Shown here: in pieces, positions 16,154-25,121 of the stretch
How the letters are laid out: every line of letters begins with the position of its first letter
Numbering within the stretch: position 1 is the first letter of the stretch
Assembly: GCA_035532555.1 (NCBI GenBank)
Contig: DATKQS010000020.1
Location: 121,607-185,606 of the forward strand
Direction: 5' to 3'
DNA length: 64,000 bases
Source of the DNA: Thermoplasmata archaeon
GTDB lineage: Archaea > Thermoplasmatota > Thermoplasmata > Lutacidiplasmatales > UBA184
Program-made: the position numbers and the translations under genes
The notes under the pieces: model-generated
Told to the model about the DNA's origin: nothing
The model's input: only the letters and a program-made list of their open reading frames with translations
The model's database searches: none

Positions 16154-17652
16154 GGCTGCGGCGGGCGGAAGAGGCGGGCGAGTGACGGGTCGCTCGCGAT
16201 CAAGCGTTCGGCGGCCTGGCACGTCGCGTCGTCCATCCGGATCTCCTCCGGCCACGGACGGGGGAATCCGTCCTCGAGTCCTTTCTTGGTCGCGTCGATG
16301 CCGATCTTCGCCCCGAAGTTGGGAACGGGGTTGGAGATCGACAGCTGGTCGACCGGTCCGCGGGAGAGCTCGAAGTCCCGCTCCGGATCCGCCTGCAGGC
16401 CGACCCGGTAGAGGACCTCGGAGAGATCGTGGACGTTGACGTCGGCGTCCACGACGACGAGGTAGCGCGTGAACATCATCTGGCCCAAGCCCCAGAGGGC
16501 GTGCATCACCTTGCGGGGCTGGCCGGGGTAGGACTTTCGGATCGAGACGATCCCCACGTTGATGAACAGGCCTTCGAGAGGCAGGTTCATGTCCACGAGC
16601 TCGGGGAGGATCAACCGGATGACCGGTAGGAAGATCCGCTCCACCGCTTTTCCGAGGATCCCGTCCTCGGTGGGGGGTCGGCCCGTTACGGTCCCGAGGT
16701 ACACCGCTCGCTCCCGGTGCGTCACGTGCGTGACGTGGAAGACGGGGAACGGTTCCGGGAGCGAGTAGTATCCGGTGTGATCTCCGAACGGTCCTTCGAT
16801 CTTGCGCTCGGTGGGATCGACGTACCCTTCGAGCACGATCTCGGCCTGCGCCGGGACCTCCAGATCCACCGTGCGAGCCGGCACGAGCTCGACCGGTTCG
16901 GAGCGCAGGAAGCTCGCGAAGGCGAAGTTGGAGATCCCCTCCGGGACCGGAGCGAGCCCGGAGAACACGGTCGCCGGGTCGGCGCCGATGACCGCCGCGA
17001 CGGGCATACGCTCGCCCCGTGCGGCCCATTTGCGGAAGTTGCTCGCCCCGATGCGGTGCAGCTGGGCGTGGAATCCGAGCGTGTCGGGGCCATACTGTTG
17101 GAGGCGGTAGATCCCCGTGTGCGGCTCGTTCGTGTCGGGGTCCTTCGTGATAACGACCGGGAACGTTACGGTCCGTCCTCCGTCCTTCGGCCAGCACTTC
17201 AGGATCGGCAGCCGGTCGAGGTCCACCGTCGGTTCCTCGACCTCTTGGCATGGGCCCGCGCGGACCCGTTTCGGCGCGAGGGACCGTAGGGTGGAGAGCG
17301 CCGCGATCGTTCCCCCGAGGTCCCGGATCGCTCCCACAAACCCGGCCGGCGGGCGCAGGTGAACGAGCTCTCCGATGCGCTTCGAGGTCGCATCGACGCT
17401 CGGATCCCCGAGCGCGAGCGCGATCCGACGGGTCGAGCCCAGCACGTTCATCGCGACGGGCATCGTGCATCCCTCCACGTTCTCGAAGAGGAGCGCGGGG
17501 CCGTCCCGAGCGAGGACCCGTTGGGTGATCTCCGTGATCTGGAGATCGCGGCTCACGGGCGATCGCACCCGAACGAGATCGCCCTGAGCATCGAGAGCCT
17601 CGAGAAACTCCCCGAGCGAGCGGTACGCCATCGGGTGGGGCGACGCCGCCAC
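16150..17652 (-). CDS. ubiD: UbiD-family decarboxylase
   Basis: A 500-residue prenylated-FMN-dependent (de)carboxylase. Recognisable parts are the N-terminal MAYRSLGEFLEALDAQGDLVRV, the central FGDHTGYYS (E/D-rich prFMN site), and DADVNVHDLSEV with the later TKKGLEDGFPRPWP. It decarboxylates the aromatic ring during quinone synthesis, and coupling to ubiA supports that. The frame opens with GTG at 17652. The ATG at 17631 is an alternative that begins exactly at the conserved N-terminus. A UbiX-type flavin prenyltransferase is needed and is not in this window. Confidence 0.88.
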   Translation of the reverse strand: MAASPHPMAYRSLGEFLEALDAQGDLVRVRSPVSRDLQITEITQRVLARDGPALLFENVEGCTMPVAMNVLGSTRRIALALGDPSVDATSKRIGELVHLRPPAGFVGAIRDLGGTIAALSTLRSLAPKRVRAGPCQEVEEPTVDLDRLPILKCWPKDGGRTVTFPVVITKDPDTNEPHTGIYRLQQYGPDTLGFHAQLHRIGASNFRKWAARGERMPVAAVIGADPATVFSGLAPVPEGISNFAFASFLRSEPVELVPARTVDLEVPAQAEIVLEGYVDPTERKIEGPFGDHTGYYSLPEPFPVFHVTHVTHRERAVYLGTVTGRPPTEDGILGKAVERIFLPVIRLILPELVDMNLPLEGLFINVGIVSIRKSYPGQPRKVMHALWGLGQMMFTRYLVVVDADVNVHDLSEVLYRVGLQADPERDFELSRGPVDQLSISNPVPNFGAKIGIDATKKGLEDGFPRPWPEEIRMDDATCQAAERLIASDPSLARLFRPPQP

Positions 17653-17680
17653 CGCTCATGAGTCCGGCGACGCCCGGGCA

Positions 17681-17696
17681 GGTTCATATGGGAACC
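17681..17696. promoter_or_regulatory. Shared TATA box with flanking dyad between ubiD and the HTH_10 regulator
   Basis: CATATG (17685-17690) lies 25-30 nt before the regulator ATG at 17715 and 33-38 nt before the ubiD GTG on the other strand. It overlaps the inverted repeat GGTTC-6nt-GAACC. A protein bound here would affect both genes. Confidence 0.5.
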
Positions 17697-17714
17697 CTCG
17701 GTCGGAGGTCCGCG

Positions 17715-18446
17715 ATGCAGACGGTGACCCTCGAGTTCTCGACCGAGCACCTGGTTGCTCTCGGCCTCATTCCCGAAGGGTTCTTCGAGAGGTACGAGGA
17801 GGTCGAGCTGCTCGAGACCCTCCGGCTCGAGCAAGGGTGGCGGCTCCAGCTCGTCCGGGTCCGCCGACGAGGGCCCCTGAAGAGCGCCGCGGAGCTCCTG
17901 CGAGAGTCCCGCCGCATCCGGCAGATCTACGGGCTCGAGAGCTTCGAGCTGCTCGAACGGCGTCCGCGCAGCCGCGACTACATCCTCCTCATCCGCCAAC
18001 GAAACTCCGAACGGCTGCGGTACCTGCTCGCCATGGCCCGCGGCCGGATCTCTCCCACGGTACCGTTCCGCATGACGAGCGAGAAGGTCGTAGCGAGCTT
18101 CCACGGCGAAGAGGCGGTGCTGCGCCGGGTCCTGCGCTGGCTCGCCAAGGAGGAGTTCCCGTTCCGCGTGCTTCGCGCCTCGCACCGTCCGTTCACCGAG
18201 GATTCTTCGTCGTCGCTCACCCCGCTCCAATCGGCCCTTGCCGCACGGGCCTGGGCCCTCGGCTACTACACGGTGCCCCGTCGGATCACGCTCACGCGGT
18301 TGGCTCGCCTCACGGGCCGAAGCCCTCCGGCCCTCGGCAAGATTTTGCGCCGGGCCGAGGGCCGGTTGGTGGCGCGGTTCCTCTCGGCCGAGTCTGCGGC
18401 CGCGGGCCCCGAAGCCGACCCGGCCGACCACGGGAAGCCGTCTTGA
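17715..18446 (+). CDS. Transcription regulator with bacterio-opsin-activator-type HTH
   Basis: A 243-residue protein. The C-terminal ~55 residues match the HTH_10 (bacterio-opsin activator) domain: LTPLQ.AL..RAWALGYYTVPR..TLTRLARLTGRSPPALGKILRRAE. The N-terminal ~150 residues, with repeated alpha/beta pieces rich in Arg and Leu, resemble the sensor half of such archaeal regulators. Upstream open sequence to 17658 exists, but the ATG at 17715 sits 25-30 nt from the TATA box and starts a well-formed strand. Divergent from ubiD through one shared promoter, so quinone genes are a plausible target. dUTPase follows. Confidence 0.8.
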   Translation: MQTVTLEFSTEHLVALGLIPEGFFERYEEVELLETLRLEQGWRLQLVRVRRRGPLKSAAELLRESRRIRQIYGLESFELLERRPRSRDYILLIRQRNSERLRYLLAMARGRISPTVPFRMTSEKVVASFHGEEAVLRRVLRWLAKEEFPFRVLRASHRPFTEDSSSSLTPLQSALAARAWALGYYTVPRRITLTRLARLTGRSPPALGKILRRAEGRLVARFLSAESAAAGPEADPADHGKPS

Positions 18447-18470
18447 AGCTCGCTCGCATCGAGGAGTTCG

Positions 18471-18914
18471 ATGGCGCCCCGCGTGCGTACGGTGGTCCTG
18501 GAGAGGATCGCGGGCATGGTCCACGCCCGGCTTCCCGCGCGCGCGACCGCGGGTTCGGCCTGCTTTGACCTCGCGGCCGCGGAGGCAGCCGACCTCATCC
18601 ACGGTACGGTCACGCTCGTGCGCACCGGCTGGAAGATGCGCGCACCGAGGGGGACATTTCTCGAGGTCCGGCCGCGGAGCGGTCTCGCCTCCCGCGGTGT
18701 GCTCATGGTCAACGCTCCGGGGACGATCGATCGCGACTACTCCGGGGAGATACGGATCCCGATGTCCTACCTCTTCGATGGGACGTACCACATCGAGGTC
18801 GGGGACCGGATCGGGCAGATCCGCGTGGTCGAAGATCTTCCCGCTCGATTCCGCAAGGGAACGGTCGCCCCCGTCGCCTCGCGACGCGGCGGATTCGGAA
18901 GCACCGGCCGATAG
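18471..18914 (+). CDS. dut: Deoxyuridine triphosphatase
   Basis: A 147-residue trimeric-type dUTPase that hydrolyses dUTP to dUMP and keeps uracil out of DNA. All five motifs are visible: AGSACFDLAA, RPRSGLASRG, NAPGTIDRDYSGEI (catalytic Asp), GDRIGQI and the C-terminal RGGFGSTG. A GAGGAG site 5 nt before the ATG and a 24-nt gap suggest co-transcription with the HTH_10 regulator. Confidence 0.9.
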   Translation: MAPRVRTVVLERIAGMVHARLPARATAGSACFDLAAAEAADLIHGTVTLVRTGWKMRAPRGTFLEVRPRSGLASRGVLMVNAPGTIDRDYSGEIRIPMSYLFDGTYHIEVGDRIGQIRVVEDLPARFRKGTVAPVASRRGGFGSTGR

Positions 18915-18918
18915 TCCC

Positions 18919-20526
18919 CTACGGCTCGTACTCGGTCATCAGACGCTGCACGGTGTGGGCCGGTGGCGGAGGGAGGATTTCGCCGGCCCGGGCCTTCGCC
19001 TCGATCTCCTCGAGCATCGAGTGCATGCGGCGCTCGCGGGAGGCCGCTCCCCGGTTCATGCCTTCGTCGCGGGTCCCCTCGGCCACGAGGACGATCGCGC
19101 GGCCCGCCCGCGCGCGGCCGGTCCGGCCCCGACGCTGGATGGTCCGAATCACGTCCGGCAGGGGCTCGTAGAAGACGACGAGGTCCGTGGCGGGAATGTC
19201 GAGGCCTTCCTCCGCGACCGATGTGGCGACGAGGACGTTGATCTCCCCCGCCCGGAACCGATCGAGGAGCGCCACCTGGTCCTTCTGGGAGAGGCCGGGG
19301 TCGTCGGTCCGGGTCGCCTGTCCCACGAAGCGTCCCGCCCGAACCGCAGGGCTTCCGAGGCGCTCGAACTCCAGGAGGAGCCGATCGACCGTGTCCCGGT
19401 ACTGCGTGAAGATGATGGCCCGCCCGTTCGGGCGCTGACGTAGCTCCTCGGCCACGATCGAGACCGCGGCGGCGATCTTCGGGTGTTCTAGGGTCGTCCG
19501 TTCGATCCGTCGGCGCACCTCGAGCACGTCCGGGTCTTGCAGGAAGGCACGCTGGGCCGGCGTGATCCGACCTCGCTCGGGCCGGTCCTGTCGTTCGAAG
19601 AAGGCGCGGAGCGCTTCCACTCCCTGGCTCTCGGCGAGCTCGACCGCGTGCTGCCCCTTCATCGCGGCGGCCTGGGCCGTAACGGCGGCCCAGAGCCCCG
19701 GGGCGGCCGCGGTCCCGCGGCTCCGGTCCACCGAGAGCTGTCGATGTAGCCGTTCGCCCACGGTCAGCAGGGTCCGTCGAGTGGTCTCCCCGGGAGGGAG
19801 CAGATCATAATGCCGCAGGACTTCCATCTGCCGAGCGACCGCGGCCTTCAACAGGATCGCGAGGTGGCGCATCTCGACCGGGACAGGGATCGTCACCGTC
19901 TCGACGCCGATGTCGTGGATGTACGGGCGAACGTCCGGCGAATCCTCGGTGCGGTACTCGAAGTGTTCGATATCGAGATTGTACCAGACCGCCTCGATCC
20001 GTTCCTTCCGGGAGCCCGGCGAAGCGGTCAAAGCGAGAACGCGAGCGCGGGGCCCATCGCGGTTGGCGAGACCGACCGCAACGTACGGGTAGTTACCGAC
20101 CGCGCGGTGCGCCTCATCGAATACGATCGTCGAGAAGCCCTCGAGCGTGAATCCCCGACCGAGCAGGTCATTGGCGATCACCTGGGGGGTCGCTACGACG
20201 ATCTGGGGAGGGTGGAGCAGTGCGGCACGTCGTTCGGGGGTGATCGCCCCGGTGAGCGTGAGCGGTGGCGGGCCGAGAATCGAAGCGGCCACCGATCGCG
20301 CGTGCTGCACGACGAGGGGGCGAGTGGGAGCCATGAACAGGATCGAGCGATCGGGATACCGCCTCAGCTGTTCGGCGATCACCCGCAGGGCGATCGCGGT
20401 CTTTCCAAGGCCCGTGGGGAGGATCGCGAGGGTGTTGCGGTCGACCACGACCTTCGCGATGTTCGCCTGATACTCCCGGTCGTCGAGCGCATTCGGCTTC
20501 AGACGCGGGTGCACGACGGCCGTCAT
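18919..20526 (-). CDS. hef: Hef/FANCM-type helicase without nuclease domain
   Basis: A 535-residue superfamily 2 helicase that remodels stalled replication forks. Motif I is PTGLGKT (K42), motif II is the DEAH of VFDEAHRAVG, motif III is LTASPGS, and motif VI is QRRGRTGRA. Between the RecA domains lies the helical insertion typical of Hef. Euryarchaeal Hef usually ends in an XPF-type nuclease plus HhH domain. Here the protein stops about 75 residues after motif VI, so the nuclease must be encoded elsewhere or absent. It shares a promoter region (TTAACTAG) with the divergent glycosyltransferase. Confidence 0.88.
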   Translation of the reverse strand: MTAVVHPRLKPNALDDREYQANIAKVVVDRNTLAILPTGLGKTAIALRVIAEQLRRYPDRSILFMAPTRPLVVQHARSVAASILGPPPLTLTGAITPERRAALLHPPQIVVATPQVIANDLLGRGFTLEGFSTIVFDEAHRAVGNYPYVAVGLANRDGPRARVLALTASPGSRKERIEAVWYNLDIEHFEYRTEDSPDVRPYIHDIGVETVTIPVPVEMRHLAILLKAAVARQMEVLRHYDLLPPGETTRRTLLTVGERLHRQLSVDRSRGTAAAPGLWAAVTAQAAAMKGQHAVELAESQGVEALRAFFERQDRPERGRITPAQRAFLQDPDVLEVRRRIERTTLEHPKIAAAVSIVAEELRQRPNGRAIIFTQYRDTVDRLLLEFERLGSPAVRAGRFVGQATRTDDPGLSQKDQVALLDRFRAGEINVLVATSVAEEGLDIPATDLVVFYEPLPDVIRTIQRRGRTGRARAGRAIVLVAEGTRDEGMNRGAASRERRMHSMLEEIEAKARAGEILPPPPAHTVQRLMTEYEP

Positions 20527-20559
20527 CGCCCTCGACCGTCGGACGCCACCGAGCGCAGA

Positions 20560-20567
20560 TTAACTAG
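20560..20567. promoter_or_regulatory. Bidirectional TATA box between hef and the glycosyltransferase
   Basis: TTAACTAG is 21-28 nt before the ATG at 20588 and 34-41 nt before the hef ATG at 20526 on the opposite strand. Confidence 0.5.
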
Positions 20568-20587
20568 TCTCGGCGTGCGGGAGGTCG

Positions 20588-21733
20588 ATGGTGGCGCTCT
20601 GGACGGTCGTGTTCCTCCTCGTCCTGGCCGTCGCGGCCCTCGTGTACCAGGGGCTGGCCATCCTGTTCTCCTACGAGATGCCCCGACTCGATCCGATGGC
20701 GTCCCGCGAGGGGCCGCCCGCGTCGATCCCCGAACTCAGCGTCGTGATCGCGGCCCGGAACGAGGTCGTCGACCTGCCGCAGACCCTCGAGGATCTTCTG
20801 GCTCAGGATTGCGTGCCGGGGGAGATCGTGGTGGTCGACGGAGGATCGACCGACGGAACGGCGGCCGTCATCGACGCGCGGTCTCCCCGGGTGCGCCGTA
20901 TCGACGAGCCGCCGTTGCCGAAGGGTTGGGTGGGAAAGAGCTGGGGGTGTTGGACGGGAGCACGCGCCACCCGGGGGAAGTGGATCCTGTTCATGGACGC
21001 GGACGTGCGGACGCACCGCGCGGCCGTGCGGACGGTGCTCGAGTGGGCACAGCGCGAGCAAGCCGATCTCGCATCGATCGGATCCCGGATCGATATGCGC
21101 TCGTTCTGGGAACGGGTGGTCCTCCCGTTCTACGTCCAGATGGTGCTCGTCCATCTGCGATCCTCGCGCGTCAACCGACTCCGATCGAGGGCCGCTACGG
21201 CGAACGGCCAGTTCCTCCTCGTCCGCCGGGAGGCCTACGAACAGCTGGGGGGACACGAGTCGGTCCGCGCTGCGGTACTGGAGGATGTCGCACTCGCAGA
21301 GCGGTTCCGGAACGGCGGCCGGGCCCTGAGGTTCGCGTGGGCGCCGGATCTGGCCTCGACGAGGATGTACCGCGGCCGAGAGGAGATGTTCGACGGACTT
21401 CTCAAGACGGTCCACGGGACGACGTACTCCTCCACCGTGCAGATCGGACGCCTCGCAGGGCTGATCGGCCTCTTCCTCCTCCCGCTCGGGCTCCTCCCGC
21501 TCGGGTGGGTGGTCGGCAGCACGGCCCTGATGGCCATGGGGGTCGTCCTGTGGGTCGCGCTCTTCGGAAAGCACGTCGCCTTCGCCCGGGCGGTCGGGGT
21601 ACCCGCCGCGTACGGTCTCCTCTACCCGGTCTCCGTCGCCTACTACATCGCGGTTCTCGCTGCGTCGATCGGTCGCGGGGGTTCCCGTCGCCCGGTCTAC
21701 TGGAAGGGACGGGCGTACGACATCCGCCCGTGA
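20588..21733 (+). CDS. Membrane-bound family 2 glycosyltransferase
   Basis: A 381-residue GT-A glycosyltransferase with one N-terminal membrane helix, a GT2 domain (SVVIAARNE, VVDGGSTDGTAAVI, the metal-binding FMDADV, and ED in VLEDVALAERF) and two or three C-terminal helices. The ending VYWKGRAYD and overall plan match GT2 enzymes of the HpnB/CrtQ type that glycosylate lipids or carotenoids. The acceptor is not known. The start has a TATA box at 20560. Downstream comes the aldehyde dehydrogenase with its own promoter. Confidence 0.8.
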   Translation: MVALWTVVFLLVLAVAALVYQGLAILFSYEMPRLDPMASREGPPASIPELSVVIAARNEVVDLPQTLEDLLAQDCVPGEIVVVDGGSTDGTAAVIDARSPRVRRIDEPPLPKGWVGKSWGCWTGARATRGKWILFMDADVRTHRAAVRTVLEWAQREQADLASIGSRIDMRSFWERVVLPFYVQMVLVHLRSSRVNRLRSRAATANGQFLLVRREAYEQLGGHESVRAAVLEDVALAERFRNGGRALRFAWAPDLASTRMYRGREEMFDGLLKTVHGTTYSSTVQIGRLAGLIGLFLLPLGLLPLGWVVGSTALMAMGVVLWVALFGKHVAFARAVGVPAAYGLLYPVSVAYYIAVLAASIGRGGSRRPVYWKGRAYDIRP

Positions 21734-21774
21734 CGTCGGGAACCTTCCCCGGGGCCCTCGGCCCCGCCCTCAAC

Positions 21775-21780
21775 GCATAT
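21775..21780 (+). promoter_or_regulatory. TATA-like box of the aldehyde dehydrogenase gene
   Basis: GCATAT is 29-34 nt before the ATG at 21809. It argues against the upstream in-frame ATG at 21779, which overlaps the box. Confidence 0.55.
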
Positions 21781-21808
21781 GTGGGCGCCCCCCATCGAAC
21801 CGAGTACC

Positions 21809-23293
21809 ATGGCGGAAGCGAACGGATCGAAGTACCAGCTCTTCATCGACGGTGCCGAGATCCCCGCGAGCCGCGGCGAGCGAGCCACCCTCACGGACCC
21901 CGCGACGGGGGAACCGATCGCGGACCTCGCCATCGGCGGTCCGGAGGACGCACGCCACGCGATGGAAGCGGCCGAACGAGCGTTCCGCGAATCCGGCTGG
22001 GCTGCGGATGACGGAAGCGCACGCGCACGGGCGCTTCGCCGGCTGGCCGATCTGCTCGAAACGGAGGCCGAGTCGATCGCGCGCCTGGAGACCCGCAACA
22101 TGGGCAAACCGCTCCGCGAGTCGCGCGGGGATCTCCAGTACGTGGTCCGGACGCTCGAGTACGTCAGCGGGCTCGCCGACAAGGTCCAGGGAGAAACGAT
22201 CCCGGTCCCCGGACCGCGGCTCGCGTACACGCTGCGCGAGCCGCTCGGGGTCACGGTCCACATCGCCCCCTGGAACTATCCGCTGCTGCTCGCCATCCGG
22301 TCCGTGGCCCCGGCCCTCGCCGCGGGGAACGCGGTCGTCCTCAAGCCGGCAAGTCTGACCCCCCTGACCGCCATCGCATTCGCCCGTCTCGCCCACCGGG
22401 CCGGTATCCCCAAGGGGATCCTCAACGTCGTGGTCGGCCCCGGGAGGTCGGTCGGCGAAGCGCTCGCGCTCGATCCGCGCTGTCGCTCGATCTCCTTCAC
22501 CGGAAGCGGAGAGATCGGCCTGCGGATCGCCGAGATCGCCGCTCAGCGAGTGATCCCGGTCACGCTCGAACTCGGTGGCAAGAGCCCCGTGATCGTGTTC
22601 CCGGATGCCGACCTCGACCGGGCCGCGAAGGGGATCGGCTACGGGATCTTCGGGAACGCGGGCCAGATGTGCTGGGCCGCCTCCCGGCTCATCGTGCACG
22701 AGAGCGTGCACGCCCCGCTGCTCGAGAAGGTACGCGCGATCGCCGACGCCACGAAGCTCGGCCCCGGGCTCGAGGACGGGATCGAGATGGGCCCCCTCGT
22801 CTCCGCCGATCAAGCCGTGAGGGTCCTCGAGTACGTGCGGAGCGCGCTCTCCGACGGTGGAGTTCTGGTGGCCGGCGGGAATCGTCCCGCCGAACCCCGG
22901 CTGGCCCACGGTCACTTCGTCCGGCCGACCGTGCTCGACCAGGTCCCTGGAGAGTCGCGGGCCGTTCGGGAGGAGATCTTCGGACCCGTTCTCTCGGTGT
23001 TCTCGTTCAAGGACGCCGAGGACGCGATCCGCATCGCCAACGACACGCGCTACGGGTTGTTCGCGGCGATGTGGACGAAGGACCTCGCCATCGCCCACAC
23101 GGTCTCTCGACGCCTTGAGGCGGGGATGGTGAGCATCAACGAAGCGCCGAACACCTTCCCCCAGACCCCGTTCGGCGGATTCAAGGAGAGCGGGATCGGC
23201 TTCGAGCAAGGAACGAAGGTCCTCGAATCGTACACCCGCCGAAAGAACGTGATCGTGAACGTTGCTCTTCCCCGGAAGAAGGCGGATACATAG
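21809..23293 (+). CDS. NAD(P)-dependent aldehyde dehydrogenase
   Basis: A 494-residue ALDH-superfamily enzyme oxidising an aldehyde to its acid. The general base is E254 in LELGGKSP and the nucleophile is C288 in GQMCWAASR; the substrate-loop APWNYPLLL and the C-terminal EVFGP-like REEIFGPVLSV are present. Closest resemblance is to betaine-aldehyde or succinate-semialdehyde type enzymes; specificity cannot be assigned. The ATG at 21809 is chosen because the TATA-like box sits 29-34 nt upstream and overlaps the longer start. Confidence 0.88.
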   Translation: MAEANGSKYQLFIDGAEIPASRGERATLTDPATGEPIADLAIGGPEDARHAMEAAERAFRESGWAADDGSARARALRRLADLLETEAESIARLETRNMGKPLRESRGDLQYVVRTLEYVSGLADKVQGETIPVPGPRLAYTLREPLGVTVHIAPWNYPLLLAIRSVAPALAAGNAVVLKPASLTPLTAIAFARLAHRAGIPKGILNVVVGPGRSVGEALALDPRCRSISFTGSGEIGLRIAEIAAQRVIPVTLELGGKSPVIVFPDADLDRAAKGIGYGIFGNAGQMCWAASRLIVHESVHAPLLEKVRAIADATKLGPGLEDGIEMGPLVSADQAVRVLEYVRSALSDGGVLVAGGNRPAEPRLAHGHFVRPTVLDQVPGESRAVREEIFGPVLSVFSFKDAEDAIRIANDTRYGLFAAMWTKDLAIAHTVSRRLEAGMVSINEAPNTFPQTPFGGFKESGIGFEQGTKVLESYTRRKNVIVNVALPRKKADT

Positions 23294-23369
23294 GCGCGGA
23301 CGAGGCGTTCCGCTCGAAGGTTCGTACGAAACCCCCTAAGAACCTCCCTAGGCTCCGAGGGCGTCCACG

Positions 23370-23987
23370 ATGCCGGAGTCGGTCAGCCCCTCGACGACGT
23401 GGGGGGAGTGCGCATTCTGCGGGAACGCCGTGCCCCCGACGTCCGCCGTCTGCCCGATCTGCGGGGCGGGCGAGCCCGTCCGCGCCGGGACGATCGCGCG
23501 AGCTCCCCGCCGGGTCCAGCGACGCCTCAAGCTGCTCGGAGCCTTCCGGATCCTCATCGTGGCCGGCGTGGTGGTGGTGCTCGCCTTCCTCGTCATCCAG
23601 CCGGTTCTCTCCGGACCCCCGGTCCTCGCCGATCCCCTGACCACTTCGGGAACGTACACGATCGGTGCGGGAAACTCCACGGTGCTGGCGGGCGAGGTCA
23701 GCGGCGAGGACTTCATCACCGGCAACTTCTCGGTGGTCGCTCCCGTGGGCACGACGATCGGATTGACCGTGTACAACACGACCGAGTACTCGCAGTTCCT
23801 CGCCGGGGACAATCCCCAGAACCAGACCTGGTACAGCCCGGGAAATTCGGGCCCGATCACCTTTGCGGCCTACTACACGGACACGTACTACTTCGTGTTC
23901 TCGAACCCGTATCCGACCACGAGCGGCATCACCGTCACCGTGTACATCGCGACCCAGTACCAGACGAACGTGAACTCGTTCGCCTAG
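23370..23987 (+). CDS. Zinc-ribbon membrane-anchored protein with extracellular beta domain
   Basis: A 205-residue protein: cytoplasmic zinc ribbon (CAFCG...CPICG, residues ~14-32), one membrane helix (residues ~60-80), and a ~120-residue Ser/Thr/Tyr-rich outer domain with N-x-S/T sites that looks beta-stranded. The architecture (zinc ribbon, helix, outer domain) is common among archaeal sensors or cell-surface proteins. No family is recognised. Monocistronic between the aldehyde dehydrogenase and the convergent KptA gene. Confidence 0.6.
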   Translation: MPESVSPSTTWGECAFCGNAVPPTSAVCPICGAGEPVRAGTIARAPRRVQRRLKLLGAFRILIVAGVVVVLAFLVIQPVLSGPPVLADPLTTSGTYTIGAGNSTVLAGEVSGEDFITGNFSVVAPVGTTIGLTVYNTTEYSQFLAGDNPQNQTWYSPGNSGPITFAAYYTDTYYFVFSNPYPTTSGITVTVYIATQYQTNVNSFA

Positions 23988-24004
23988 CCGGGTCGGCGTG
24001 GCCC

Positions 24005-24661
24005 CTACTCGGCGGCGTCGCTCGGAGGGGTGGGCACCCGGGTGAGATATTCCGAGGGGACCTGATCGGCGAGAAAGACCGTCTTGCCCGCCCGCATGAT
24101 CACGAGGCCGTCCCCGCGCGCGCGCTTCGCATCGATCTCGAGGATCACCGGGTTCGGGCGCCGGACCAAGCCGGCGTTCCGGGCGTCCTGGGCGGTCTTG
24201 GAGAGGTGCACCTTGCGCCGATCGGACGGCTTGAGGCCGACCTCGAGGACGATAGCGGCCTCCTCCTCGGTCACGGGATAGTAGAGCTGGTCGGGCACGT
24301 TCTCGGTCGGCAGATCGAGAGCGACCTCGAGCGTATGACCGTAGGTCGCGCGGATCCGGTCGTCCCGGACCTCGTACCGTCCCTTCGCGTCGGTCTCCGC
24401 GATCGCCACCAAGTGGTGGACACGCAGCCAGTGGTAGACGCGGTGCTGCTGGGATATCGCGCGGACGATCTGGGGCAGCGAGACCCAGCCGCGCTCGTCC
24501 ATCGTGAGGTGGTAGCGGTCGGGGAAGTGGCGCAGGATGCCCGTCAGGATCCGACCGAGGTGGTCGAGCTCCCGGTCGTCCATGAGGAACTTCGAGGGTT
24601 GCCCGCAGACCGGGCAGTTGTCGCCCCGAAAGTAACCGTGCTGGTCGCACTCCTTCAACAT
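24005..24661 (-). CDS. kptA: RNA 2'-phosphotransferase (KptA/Tpt1) with N-terminal zinc ribbon
   Basis: A 218-residue protein. It opens with a zinc ribbon (C5-x2-H...CPVC) as in archaeal KptA, followed by the KptA N-lobe (LRHFPDRYHLTMDERGWVSL) and the NAD-binding lobe (IRATYGHTLEV, then GLKPSDRRKVHLS). KptA transfers a 2'-phosphate from RNA to NAD. In archaea, which ligate tRNA by RtcB, the natural role is unclear. It follows rpoL after 13 nt on the same strand, so the two are probably one transcript. Confidence 0.85.
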   Translation of the reverse strand: MLKECDQHGYFRGDNCPVCGQPSKFLMDDRELDHLGRILTGILRHFPDRYHLTMDERGWVSLPQIVRAISQQHRVYHWLRVHHLVAIAETDAKGRYEVRDDRIRATYGHTLEVALDLPTENVPDQLYYPVTEEEAAIVLEVGLKPSDRRKVHLSKTAQDARNAGLVRRPNPVILEIDAKRARGDGLVIMRAGKTVFLADQVPSEYLTRVPTPPSDAAE

Positions 24662-24674
24662 CGGGCGCGGTCCC

Positions 24675-24962
24675 CTACGTGCGGATCTTGTCGGCCTTCT
24701 TGTCGAAGTCCGTGACCAGGTCGCCGTACATGTCCGCGAGATCCTTGAGGACCCGCTTGAGCACCTGCTGGGGCTTCTCGCCCTTGGTCTTCAGGTAGAG
24801 CGTCGGCCGGTCGAGGTACGGGTGTCCGATATAGTACCGAGCCTCCACGACCTTCTCCTCGCGCTGCAAGGCTTCCACCAAGGGGATGAGGAGGGTCTCC
24901 TCACCCTGCGGAAGCTCCAAGCGGAGCGTATCCGATTCTCGTTCTGCGACTCGAACGTCCAT
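24675..24962 (-). CDS. rpoL: DNA-directed RNA polymerase subunit L
   Basis: A 95-residue Rpb11-type subunit that pairs with RpoD in polymerase assembly. The conserved core is NT-like: LLIPLVEAL...VVEARYYIGHPYLDRPTLYLKT. A CTTAAG box lies about 38 nt upstream on the minus strand. First gene of a two-gene unit with kptA. Confidence 0.92.
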   Translation of the reverse strand: MDVRVAERESDTLRLELPQGEETLLIPLVEALQREEKVVEARYYIGHPYLDRPTLYLKTKGEKPQQVLKRVLKDLADMYGDLVTDFDKKADKIRT

Positions 24963-25091
24963 CGGCGGCCTATGGGAAACGGGCCACTAGGGCCCCGTTC
25001 TTAAGGGTGGCGGGGCCGAATGCGCGGCGGCACGCGCTCCCGTACGCGGCAGCGCATGCACGCACCGCGGACCACTCCGTCCCGACGTGCC

Positions 25092-25097
25092 TATAAC
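25092..25097 (+). promoter_or_regulatory. TATA box of purD
   Basis: TATAAC is 25-30 nt before the ATG at 25122. It places the start there rather than at the open-frame ATG at 25020. Confidence 0.65.
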
Positions 25098-25121
25098 TCC
25101 TCCAGCTTCCTCCCCGGCCGA

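Noticed and set aside
15284..17659. 791-codon frame that seems to fuse a new N-terminus to UbiA
   Set aside because: Only the last 289 codons are UbiA. The rest is an out-of-frame reading of ubiD, which is intact in its own frame.
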